Both the position numbers and the translations under genes were made by a program. Below, in pieces: positions 6,455 to 13,335 of a stretch of DNA of 15,469 bases. The notes under the pieces were generated by a model. The model ran no database searches. It was not told where the DNA came from and saw only the letters and a program-made list of their open reading frames with translations. The stretch's first letter is position 1. Each line of letters begins with the position of its first letter. Source of the DNA: GCA-2732805 sp964516605 (GTDB lineage Bacteria; Pseudomonadota; Gammaproteobacteria; Coxiellales; Coxiellaceae); NCBI GenBank assembly GCA_964516605.1, contig CAZFAA010000041.1:1-15469 (forward strand), written 5' to 3'.

Positions 6455-7309
6455 CTATTGAGTTGCTAGGTATCTTAATTTTTTTAACACAAAACCTTCT
6501 AATGTATTAATGATACTGTTATCTGCTTTTTGCTTTAGTAAAGAAACGTGCGTATCGGGAAGCTTGGGAACATATTTTTTTTCTATCTCTGTCAGTTCAT
6601 TTGGAATCATAGTGCTTGGCATGACTGTAATACCCATGCCTGCTTTTACGGCGGCAAGAGTACTTGTATAGCTTGTGCTTGAAAAAACCAAACGCCATGA
6701 ACGTCCTATTCGTTCAAGAGCATCGATAGCGGCTCTGCGGTAAACGCAAGGTTGCGGGGAAAGAACTAAAGGAATAGGGGTATTTGCACAGATCAGCTTT
6801 GAATTACCAACCCATTTGAGGGGTTCGGACCACACATCGACTCCATTAGGGAAGTCTTCAGGACGATTCATTTTGACTAGGACTATATCAAAACGTTTCT
6901 TTTTAAATTTTTCAAACAGATTGAGGGTGAGATCACACTCGATATTAAGCAGAATGCGAGGATGAATACGAGAAAAATCTGCTAGCACCTCGTAGAGGTA
7001 GGTGCTAGCAAAGTTTTCAGGTAGACCAAATCGTACTTCACCTGCTAGTTCTGGCTCCCTAAATCTATCTAGAGCTTCTCTGTGTAACGCAAAGATCTGT
7101 CTCGCATAACTCAGGAACATATCGCCGTCGGGTGTGAGCGCCACCGTTTTACCGCGTATGACAAGTGGCTTTCCTAGCATTTTTTCTAGTTTCATTATTT
7201 GCTGACTCATGGCAGATTGTGTGCGCCCAACACGCTCGGCTGCTTTCGTAAAGCTTGCTGTCTCTGCAACGGCTATAAAACATTGTAGGGTGATGGTATC
7301 TATATTCAT
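6455..7309 (-). CDS. LysR-family transcriptional regulator, divergent to the DAB operon
   Basis: This 284-residue LysR-type regulator has an N-terminal winged helix-turn-helix (residues 1-60, containing FTKAAERVGRTQSAMSQQIMKLE) and a linker helix to about residue 88. A periplasmic-binding-protein-like effector domain follows, starting GEVRFGLPENFASTYLYEVL. It is divergent from dabB, with a 105-nt gap that carries a palindrome overlapping its own putative promoter. The classic LysR pattern of autorepression plus control of the divergent operon therefore fits. The effector is unknown. A signal linked to CO2 or bicarbonate limitation is an inference by analogy with LysR regulators of carbon-concentrating genes in autotrophs. 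No clear Shine-Dalgarno precedes the ATG. Confidence 0.92.
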   Translation of the reverse strand: MNIDTITLQCFIAVAETASFTKAAERVGRTQSAMSQQIMKLEKMLGKPLVIRGKTVALTPDGDMFLSYARQIFALHREALDRFREPELAGEVRFGLPENFASTYLYEVLADFSRIHPRILLNIECDLTLNLFEKFKKKRFDIVLVKMNRPEDFPNGVDVWSEPLKWVGNSKLICANTPIPLVLSPQPCVYRRAAIDALERIGRSWRLVFSSTSYTSTLAAVKAGMGITVMPSTMIPNELTEIEKKYVPKLPDTHVSLLKQKADNSIINTLEGFVLKKLRYLATQ

Positions 7310-7351
7310 TAGATTATCTAATTATGTTTATAAAAATAATTAATTTAACTA

Positions 7352-7380
7352 ATACTATATAACTTGATACAGTGAGTCAA
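7352..7380 (-). promoter_or_regulatory. Putative lysR promoter
   Basis: On the minus strand TTGACT (7380-7375) is followed after 17 nt by TAGTAT (7357-7352), which matches the -10 consensus at four of six positions. The -35 box lies inside the 7361-7383 palindrome, so a protein bound there would block lysR transcription. Confidence 0.5.
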
Positions 7381-7383
7381 GTT
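7361..7383. promoter_or_regulatory. Palindromic candidate operator between lysR and dabB
   Basis: AACTTGA and TCAAGTT form a perfect 7-bp inverted repeat around 9 nt, 31 nt upstream of the dabB start. LysR-type regulators bind interrupted dyads of this kind in divergent intergenic regions. The exact T-N11-A spacing is not met symmetrically (TTGA/TCAA gives T-N13-A). The candidate rests on position and perfect symmetry. Confidence 0.6.
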
Positions 7384-7414
7384 TAAAACATTTTTAGGGT
7401 GTGGAGGTTCGGGG

Positions 7415-8758
7415 ATGGCCAATTATTTTTTAGATTTAACTTATAAATCAAATGAATTAGCAATCATTATGATTACACTGATTTCCTATATTGGAATCTG
7501 TGTGATCGCTTTTGCGTCACGTTATATGGTGGGCGATTCAAAATATAAATCGTTTTTTGTGCACCTTATTGTATTGATTTGCGTGGTTTCAATTATGGTC
7601 AGTATCAATAATTTATGGGTGTTATTTGGCGCATCCTGTCTAAGTAATGCTATCTTAGTCAGTTTAATGATTCATAAGCAAAAATGGAAAGCCGCTAAGG
7701 CGTCTGGAATTCTCGCAGCAAAGAACTATCTATTCAGTGCAATCTGTATGGCTTCAGCATTTGCGCTATTTTACTTTAATACCCGCCAAATCAGTATCAG
7801 TTCAATAGTAAGTGACAGTAACAACTCGATTGCAGTACAAATAGCCTTATTATTACTGCTGGTAGCCGCTATGGCACAATCAGCACTATGGCCATTTCAT
7901 AGGTGGCTTCTCAGTTCATTAAACTCACCTACACCTGTTTCAGCAATTATGCACGCGGGGCTGGTGAATGGTGGTGGGTTCCTTCTGGTGCTGTTTTCGC
8001 CCCTTTATGTGCGCCACCCTAATATTATGCTTGTTATATTTATTGTGGGCATGATTTCTGTGCTGCTTGGTACGTTATGGAAATTAATGCAAAGTGATGT
8101 AAAAAGGATGCTTGCATGCTCTACGATGGGGCAAATGGGTTTTATGTTTGTTCAATGTGGCCTTGGCTTGTTTCCTTTGGCTATAGCGCATTTGTTTTGG
8201 CATGGTATGTTTAAAGCGTATTTGTTTCTTGCAAGTGGTAGTGCAGCGCATGAGAAACGTTTGGATTTATTGTATCCACCAAAACCTTCGGCTTTGATGT
8301 GTGCTCTTTTTTGTGGGGCGTTAGGTAGTTTTGTGTTTGCTTATGTTAGTCATAAATCTTGGTTTGCAGGGGATAGTACCTTAGTTTTGATGGTGATTGT
8401 TTTTATTGCCGGAACTCAGCTAGGGCTTTCGGTGATACGTATAGCAAACTTAAAGAGCGTTATTTTGGCGTCTGTCATCACATTTTTAGCTGCGCTTTTA
8501 TATGGTGGTAGTGCTCAATTGATCATGTGGATTTTGGCTCCTATGGATTTGATGCGCGCACAGCCGCTGAATATTTTTTCTCTAGCAGGTGTGGCTGTTT
8601 TAACTCTGGCGTGGTTTGGTGTGTTGTTCATTCGGACCCCATTAAAAAATAAAAATCAACAGTCATCTTGGTGGCTGAAGGCTTATGTTAAGGCACTGAA
8701 CTCGAGTCAACCACACCAAGATACGATTACGTCTCATCGTAATCATTATCAATACTAA
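7415..8758 (+). CDS. dabB: DabB, membrane subunit of the DAB inorganic-carbon pump (NuoL/Mrp-type)
   Basis: This 447-residue polytopic protein belongs to the proton-antiporter/NADH-quinone oxidoreductase subunit L superfamily (Proton_antipo_M). The conserved core is visible: ALWPFHRWLLSSLNSPTPVS (about residues 149-168) followed by AIMHAGLVNGGGFLL, then VKRMLACSTMGQMGFMFVQCGLG and HLFWHGMFKAYLFLASGS. Linkage to dabA makes it DabB (MpsA in staphylococci), the ion-conducting partner thought to use cation flux to drive bicarbonate accumulation by DabA. It is somewhat shorter than many DabB proteins (about 500 or more residues), mainly at the C-terminus. GGAGG lies 7 nt before the ATG. Its stop overlaps the dabA start (TAATG), so the two are translationally coupled. 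Nothing suggests part of complex I, since no other nuo genes are present. Confidence 0.92.
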   Translation: MANYFLDLTYKSNELAIIMITLISYIGICVIAFASRYMVGDSKYKSFFVHLIVLICVVSIMVSINNLWVLFGASCLSNAILVSLMIHKQKWKAAKASGILAAKNYLFSAICMASAFALFYFNTRQISISSIVSDSNNSIAVQIALLLLLVAAMAQSALWPFHRWLLSSLNSPTPVSAIMHAGLVNGGGFLLVLFSPLYVRHPNIMLVIFIVGMISVLLGTLWKLMQSDVKRMLACSTMGQMGFMFVQCGLGLFPLAIAHLFWHGMFKAYLFLASGSAAHEKRLDLLYPPKPSALMCALFCGALGSFVFAYVSHKSWFAGDSTLVLMVIVFIAGTQLGLSVIRIANLKSVILASVITFLAALLYGGSAQLIMWILAPMDLMRAQPLNIFSLAGVAVLTLAWFGVLFIRTPLKNKNQQSSWWLKAYVKALNSSQPHQDTITSHRNHYQY

Positions 8759-10968
8759 TGAGAAAGTTTGTGAATACGTCAATTCAATACGAAAAACGGC
8801 CACCAGTTGAGGAAGATAATGTGAATTTGTGCAATGTGATAACCAGCAGTTTCTCTAAAATAGCGCCATTTTGGCCACTCCAAAATTTGATTGCAGTGAA
8901 CCCATTGCAGGGATGTGAGGATTTACCTATAGAAGATGCGCTAAAAATAGGTGCAGCTTATTTTGAACAATCTGATTTGCCATCACAAATGTTGCTGGCA
9001 AACATTCAAACGATAAAGTGGCTTGGGGCTTATTTTGACGAAGGGCAAGCAACAATAACAATGCCTCTTAGAGAATATGGTTTATATCATGCTTGGAGTA
9101 AGCTCGCTCCTTATGATGAAAAACTTCATGGAGGTAAAAAAGAAAAAATAAAATTTCTGAAAAATTTACCGAAAACACCAGGCCAGATTATTTGTGAATG
9201 CTTGATCATCTTAGGTATCAAAGAAGAAGAACAACATGAATTCCTAATACTGCTTCTCACTACGCTTCCAGGGTGGGCGTCCTACATTAAATATAAAACT
9301 GAGTGGGATGCGGCATGTTCTCATTCTCATCCTGTTACGCAATTAGATTATATTGCGGTAAGGATCGTTATCATCACCGTGCTTTGGCCAGAAGCAAGAG
9401 CCTTACTGGATTGGCACAAACGGGCTTTAGAAAAGCCACGCGAGCCAATCCTTGAGAAAATAGAAGCAGCAGAAAATGCTTATAGGATTCCTTTGTTAAA
9501 AAAACTGGCGGCACAACAAAGCGAAAAAATCCATACACCAGAAGCGCAGCTGGTATTTTGCATTGATGTGCGCTCCGAACCGTTTCGTAAAAGTTTGGAG
9601 TTAACGGGTGACTATCAAACCTTGGGATTTGCAGGATTTTTTGGTATACCAGCACAAATTACAAATAAGATAACCGGAATTTCCTATCCTTCTTGTCCTG
9701 TTTTGATTCAGCCAAAACATGAAGTGTTTGAGGCGCCGTGTAGTATTGAGGGGTGTTCAAAGTATCAAAATAACTATAATCTAAGGCAATTTTTCAAAAG
9801 ACTTTACCAATCTTTGAAATATACGTTTGCCACACCTTTTGCACTGGTGGAAACTTTAGGTGGATTGGCTGGTTTATGGATGGGTGTTCGAACCATATCC
9901 CCTAAGCTTGCAGATAAAATAAGTGATATTTTTAATGGTAATATCGACATCAACCAACAGATACAGCCATCAATCGACAGTCTATCTTTGCAAGAAAAAT
10001 GTGATTATGCTGAAAATGCTCTTAGAATGATGGGCTTAACACACCACTTTGCACCCCTTATTGTATTCTGTGGTCATGGTAGTACTACGCAAAATAATGC
10101 GTATGCTACAGCTTTAGATTGTGGTGCATGTGGCGGGCGACATGGGGGAGTCAATGCTAAAATCCTTGCGGCTATTATGAATTGCTCAGAAGTGAAAATG
10201 CAGCTCGCAAGAAATAACATTAACATACCTGAAACGACTCAATTTCTTGCGGCAGAGCACAATACCACCACAGATGAGGTGGTACTATTTTATCAACATG
10301 ACACGCTAGCCATTCAAAAATTAAAAAATAACCTTTCAAAAGCGCGTCACATAAATAGCGCCACACGATTGAAGAAATTAGGCGGAATGAATAGTCATTC
10401 TAAAAAGGCTATGCGACGTGCTCAGGATTGGGCCCAAGTGCGGCCAGAATGGGGTTTAGCACGTAACGCTGCTTTTATTATAGGGCCTCGAGATCGTAGT
10501 GATTCATTAGACTTGGATGGTCGGTGCTTTTTGCATTCTTATGATTACCAGCAAGATCCTCAAGGTCTATTGCTTACAACTATTTTAACGGCACCAATGA
10601 TTGTTGCAGAATGGATAAACATGCAATATCTCTTTTCTACAATTAATACTATTTCTTATGGTGGTGGTAGTAAAATAACTAAAAATATCATTGGTAAAAT
10701 TGGTATTATTCAAGGTAATGCTAGTGATTTAATGAATGGGTTGCCATTACAATCTTTATACCAGACTGATACGCAAGCCTATCATGAGCTGCAGCGTCTT
10801 ATGGTTGTGGTTTTAGCGCCTCAAATTATGTTGAACAACATCATAAAAGATCAGCCTGTTTTACAAAAACTATTTGGTAATGGTTGGGTGCAAATGGGGG
10901 TGATAGAGCCAGATAGCAATAAAATTTATTTACTTAATAGGGATTTTTCATGGCAAGAAGTGAAGTAG
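8758..10968 (+). CDS. dabA: DabA, zinc-dependent carbonic-anhydrase-like subunit of the DAB pump (DUF2309)
   Basis: This 736-residue cytoplasmic-face subunit of the DAB pump pairs with DabB to turn CO2 into trapped bicarbonate (UPF0753/DUF2309; MpsB in staphylococci). Expected active-site residues are all present with the right spacing: Cys268 and Asp270 in VFCIDVRSEPF, His440 in VFCGHGSTTQNN and Cys455 in LDCGACGGRHGG. These correspond to Cys351/Asp353/His524/Cys539 described for the Halothiobacillus protein (His-Cys gap 15 in both). The family N-terminus (PFWPLQNLIAVNPLQG, 37-52) and the late RSDSLDLDGRCFLHSYDY block (about 579-596) are also present. The gene overlaps dabB by 1 nt and the next gene by 19 nt. 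The length is within, but at the smaller end of, the family. The pump is presumed functional. Confidence 0.96.
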   Translation: MRKFVNTSIQYEKRPPVEEDNVNLCNVITSSFSKIAPFWPLQNLIAVNPLQGCEDLPIEDALKIGAAYFEQSDLPSQMLLANIQTIKWLGAYFDEGQATITMPLREYGLYHAWSKLAPYDEKLHGGKKEKIKFLKNLPKTPGQIICECLIILGIKEEEQHEFLILLLTTLPGWASYIKYKTEWDAACSHSHPVTQLDYIAVRIVIITVLWPEARALLDWHKRALEKPREPILEKIEAAENAYRIPLLKKLAAQQSEKIHTPEAQLVFCIDVRSEPFRKSLELTGDYQTLGFAGFFGIPAQITNKITGISYPSCPVLIQPKHEVFEAPCSIEGCSKYQNNYNLRQFFKRLYQSLKYTFATPFALVETLGGLAGLWMGVRTISPKLADKISDIFNGNIDINQQIQPSIDSLSLQEKCDYAENALRMMGLTHHFAPLIVFCGHGSTTQNNAYATALDCGACGGRHGGVNAKILAAIMNCSEVKMQLARNNINIPETTQFLAAEHNTTTDEVVLFYQHDTLAIQKLKNNLSKARHINSATRLKKLGGMNSHSKKAMRRAQDWAQVRPEWGLARNAAFIIGPRDRSDSLDLDGRCFLHSYDYQQDPQGLLLTTILTAPMIVAEWINMQYLFSTINTISYGGGSKITKNIIGKIGIIQGNASDLMNGLPLQSLYQTDTQAYHELQRLMVVVLAPQIMLNNIIKDQPVLQKLFGNGWVQMGVIEPDSNKIYLLNRDFSWQEVK

Positions 10969-11828
10969 TCAAGCAATCTTTATACCAGGGTTGTTGCATA
11001 ATCTTAACAACAAAGCATGCTAAGTCTATTGCTATTGCTCCGCCATTTTTAGAAATATTAGGAGCCAGTGTTATAGAATATGTCGTGGATACTGATCAGC
11101 TTGGAACTTTTTCAGGCGAAGTGGAACGGCAGGGTAGTGCATTAGAGTGTGCACGCAAAAAATGTGAATGGTCTTTAAATAAGCTTGGTCATGACGTTGA
11201 GTTTGCAATTGCCAGTGAAGGTAGTTTTGGGCCTCATCCATTTATTCCATTCCTTGCATGCGATCACGAAATTTTATATTTTATTGATCGGCAGCGCGAT
11301 TACCATTTACATGTCTCTCAAATAAGCGAAAAAACTAATTATCGTACAGGGAAAATTAGCTCACTTGATGAAATGAATAAATTTGCTGAGCAAGTTGATT
11401 TTCCTTCGCATGCTCTTGTCATACGCTCTAATAATAGAGGAGCAAAAGCTCCAATTTTTAAAGGATTGAATACATACTTAGCACTTGAGGAGGCGTTTGC
11501 GGAGTGTATTAAATACGCAGAAGATGGTGCTGTATGGGTGGAAACAGATATGCGGGCGCAATATAATCCTTCACGTATGCAGGTCATAGGTGAGCTCGCT
11601 CATAAGCTTTCACATAGGCTAAAGACACACTGCCCGAATTGTAATAACCCGGGTTGGGGTCACGTCAGAGATGAGAAAGGGTTGGCTTGTAGCTGCTGTG
11701 GATCAGAAACAGAATTAATGAAGTCGGAAATTTTCGGTTGCGTTAAATGTGGTTATGAGGAACATAAAGGGCGTGCGGATGGTAAAAAAGAAGCAGATCC
11801 AGGCTGCTGTCATTATTGTAACCCTTAA
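10950..11828 (+). CDS. DAB-operon protein with cysteine-rich zinc-ribbon-like tail (possibly DUF6671)
   Basis: This 292-residue soluble protein starts 19 nt inside dabA in another frame, so it is almost surely co-expressed with the DAB pump. The N-terminal domain (about residues 10-190) carries LTTKHAKSIAIAPPFLEILG (19-38), DTDQLGTFSGEVERQGSA (47-64) and ASEGSFGPHPFIPF (88-101). The C-terminus (228-290) has two four-cysteine clusters: Cys228/Cys231 with Cys247/Cys250, and Cys264/Cys267 with Cys286 or Cys287/Cys290. These look like tandem zinc ribbons. From memory it resembles Pfam DUF6671 proteins, but this was not checked. The N-terminal motifs are loosely reminiscent of HAM1/YjjX-type nucleotide phosphatases (inference only). 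The function is unknown. Zinc supply or quality control of DabA, or regulation of the pump, are open possibilities. No signal peptide or membrane segment is seen. Confidence 0.85.
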   Translation: MARSEVVKQSLYQGCCIILTTKHAKSIAIAPPFLEILGASVIEYVVDTDQLGTFSGEVERQGSALECARKKCEWSLNKLGHDVEFAIASEGSFGPHPFIPFLACDHEILYFIDRQRDYHLHVSQISEKTNYRTGKISSLDEMNKFAEQVDFPSHALVIRSNNRGAKAPIFKGLNTYLALEEAFAECIKYAEDGAVWVETDMRAQYNPSRMQVIGELAHKLSHRLKTHCPNCNNPGWGHVRDEKGLACSCCGSETELMKSEIFGCVKCGYEEHKGRADGKKEADPGCCHYCNP

Positions 11829-11920
11829 AAAAGTAAGGCGTGTTAATGAAAATAGTTAAACCGTTTATGAGTAATAGCGTATAGCTTACCTAAATTATGT
11901 TTAGAGCATGCAGAGTAAAT

Positions 11921-12889
11921 TTATTTATCAATAATCCCATTATCTTTTTTGTGATTTTTTTTTCTAACTAAAGAGCAGAGTACACCAGAAGCTAAAATAG
12001 TGAATGTAATAGCTAATGACAGTAGGGGTGGTATTTTTGTAATATTTAGTGCGTCTGCTATAAAAATTTTTGAGCCTATAAAAATAAGGACGACAGCTAA
12101 AGCGTATTGTAAGTAATGGAATCGATCCATAATTGAGGCCAGTACAAAATAAAGAGCTCGCAATCCTAATATGGCAAATATATTGCTTGTGTATACGATA
12201 TAAGGGTCTTGTGTAATTGCAAAAATTGCAGGAATGCTATCCACAGCAAAAATCAGATCAATAAATTCGACCATGACCAGAGATATAAAAAGTGGAGTTA
12301 CAAAGAGTTTTTTTGTTTTAGAGTGAGGGTCAATTTCATACCCCCAGAATTGTTGACCATGTAAATTGGTTGTGATGTTTAAATGCTTTTTCATCCAAAT
12401 CAATAGAGGGTTGTGAGAAATATCCACCGGCTTATTGGAAATGAAAAACATTTTAATACCGGTAAAAATCATAAAAGCTGCAAAAATATATAAAATCCAT
12501 TCGAATTGGGTGATGATTTGTATGCCTAATCCAATCATAATTGCCCTTAAAACCAGCACACCTAAAATACCCCAAAAAAGTACACGGTGTTGATATTTTA
12601 GAGGTATTGAAAGAGAAGAGAATACAAGGGAAATTAAAAAAATATTATCAAGGGCAAGTGATTTTTCAACAAGAAAGCCTGTGATGTATTCTGCAAAACT
12701 ATTGACACCCTTTATATACCATATCCATAACCCAAAAATGAGTGCGATAAATATATAAAAAGAACTCATCCATAAGCTTTCTTTAAGACCTATTTCCCTG
12801 TTTTGTTTATGAAACACGCCAAGATCAAGCACTAGCAAGCCAAGCACAATTGATATAAAAATGATCCAGATCAGCAGGGTATTTTCCAT
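11921..12889 (-). CDS. TerC/Alx-family membrane protein (probable manganese exporter)
   Basis: This 322-residue integral membrane protein is close to E. coli Alx (321). The family's two acidic repeat motifs are present: EKSLALDNIFLISLVF (75-90) and EFIDLIFAVDSIPAIFAI (208-225), followed by TSNIFAILGLRALYF. About eight membrane segments are visible, and a charged tail (RKKNHKKDNG) faces the cytoplasm. TerC/Alx proteins are linked to Mn2+ export, often to protect newly made exported proteins, and some confer tellurite resistance. ATG 12889 is chosen because GGAG lies 6 nt upstream and the length then matches Alx. ATGs at 12901 and 12952 add basic residues without a good ribosome binding site. 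The gene converges on the DAB operon. Gap 11829-11920 shows no clear terminator. Confidence 0.92.
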   Translation of the reverse strand: MENTLLIWIIFISIVLGLLVLDLGVFHKQNREIGLKESLWMSSFYIFIALIFGLWIWYIKGVNSFAEYITGFLVEKSLALDNIFLISLVFSSLSIPLKYQHRVLFWGILGVLVLRAIMIGLGIQIITQFEWILYIFAAFMIFTGIKMFFISNKPVDISHNPLLIWMKKHLNITTNLHGQQFWGYEIDPHSKTKKLFVTPLFISLVMVEFIDLIFAVDSIPAIFAITQDPYIVYTSNIFAILGLRALYFVLASIMDRFHYLQYALAVVLIFIGSKIFIADALNITKIPPLLSLAITFTILASGVLCSLVRKKNHKKDNGIIDK

Positions 12890-12956
12890 AGTGAACTCCA
12901 TTTCCTCACACAAATTTTTATGGCTTTTGTAACGTTTGGTTATACGGGCCATTTTA

Positions 12957-12972
12957 GGTGAATATTTTCACC
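12957..12972. repeat. Small inverted repeat in the terC leader
   Basis: GGTGAA and TTCACC form a 6-bp inverted repeat around four A/T bases, 68 nt upstream of the terC start codon and 46 nt past the tRNA-Ser 3' end. No T-run follows, so it is not a convincing terminator for the tRNA. It may be an operator for terC. The rest of 12890-13017 shows nothing recognisable. Confidence 0.3.
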
Positions 12973-13017
12973 GTGCGGCTCCCTCAGACTTTCGCTTAAA
13001 GTTTGAGCACTGTAAAC

Positions 13018-13109
13018 TGGCGGAGAGAGAGGGATTCGAACCCTCGGTACGTCGTTAAACGTACACTCACTTTCCAGGCGAGCCCTTTAAACCACTCAGG
13101 CATCTCTCC
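13018..13109 (-). tRNA. tRNA-Ser (anticodon GGA)
   Basis: Read on the minus strand, the acceptor arms GGAGAGA (13109-13103) and TCTCTCC pair over 7 bp, followed by discriminator G and an encoded CCA (13020-13018). The anticodon arm is CTCGC-CTGGAAA-GTGAG, giving anticodon GGA, which reads UCC and UCU. The long variable arm (GTACGTTTAACGACGTAC, a stem with a small loop) is typical of serine tRNAs, and the T arm GAGGG-TTCGAAT-CCCTC is intact. Total length is 92 nt including CCA. The 5' end and the upstream flank are partly duplicated about 140 bp upstream of the gene. Confidence 0.96.
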
Positions 13110-13154
13110 CATTATTAGCAGCTGACATCCATGTCGCACATTAGGAATTTTTGC
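13092..13154. repeat. Direct repeat copy A: first 18 nt of tRNA-Ser plus 45 nt upstream flank
   Basis: This 63-bp segment recurs at 13232-13294 with two mismatches (13110 C/G and 13147 A/G). It covers tRNA-Ser nucleotides 1-18 (13109-13092) and 45 nt of upstream DNA, in the same orientation as the second copy and offset by exactly 140 bp. Copy A belongs to the intact tRNA gene. Confidence 0.93.
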
Positions 13155-13162
13155 AAACCCCA

Positions 13163-13210
13163 GCCTGTACTTGCAATGCTGCGCTCGCTCGCATTGCTCC
13201 TTGTACAGGC
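13163..13210. repeat. Strong two-part hairpin between the two repeat copies
   Basis: GCCTGTAC (13163-13170) pairs with GTACAGGC (13203-13210), and inside it GCAATGC (13173-13179) pairs with GCATTGC (13191-13197). The loop of 11 nt is made of GC-rich GCTC steps. A further small palindrome, CCGTATACGG, follows at 13216-13225. Fifteen base pairs in two blocks with a 2/5-nt internal loop is far beyond chance. The look is that of a palindromic intergenic repeat element, here placed between the two 63-bp copies, upstream of tRNA-Ser and downstream of dapE. Confidence 0.85.
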
Positions 13211-13231
13211 GTTCGCCGTATACGGGCTCAC

Positions 13232-13294
13232 CCACTCAGGCATCTCTCCGATTATTAGCAGCTGACATCCATGTCGCACATTAGGAGTTTTTGC
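13232..13294. repeat. Direct repeat copy B with truncated tRNA-Ser 5' fragment
   Basis: This is the second copy of the 63-bp repeat. Positions 13249-13232 (minus strand) carry the first 18 nt of tRNA-Ser (acceptor 5' strand and part of the D arm). Homology then stops and the sequence runs into the palindrome-bearing insert. The fragment cannot make a tRNA. It marks either a 140-bp tandem duplication or the border of an inserted element. Confidence 0.93.
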
Positions 13295-13335
13295 GAATGT
13301 AAGTTACGTAGTGACACCGCCCGAATGTGCAATTA

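Noticed and set aside
7415..8758. Complex I subunit NuoL or Mrp antiporter subunit
   Set aside because: The fold is shared, but no nuo or mrp genes are adjacent and the gene is coupled to dabA, so DabB is the better call.
12890..13017. Manganese (yybP-ykoY) riboswitch upstream of the TerC/Alx gene
   Set aside because: alx/terC genes often carry this riboswitch, so I looked for its conserved core. Only a short GGTGAA/TTCACC dyad is found and the leader after the tRNA is short.
12996..13235. 79-residue open frame on the minus strand
   Set aside because: It runs straight through tRNA-Ser and the palindromic insert. The peptide is the translation of a repeat and a tRNA, not a gene.
13018..13294. 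Prophage or genomic-island attachment site at tRNA-Ser
   Set aside because: The duplicated part is the 5' end and upstream flank, the two copies are only 140 bp apart, and no integrase gene is nearby. A local duplication or repeat element fits better.
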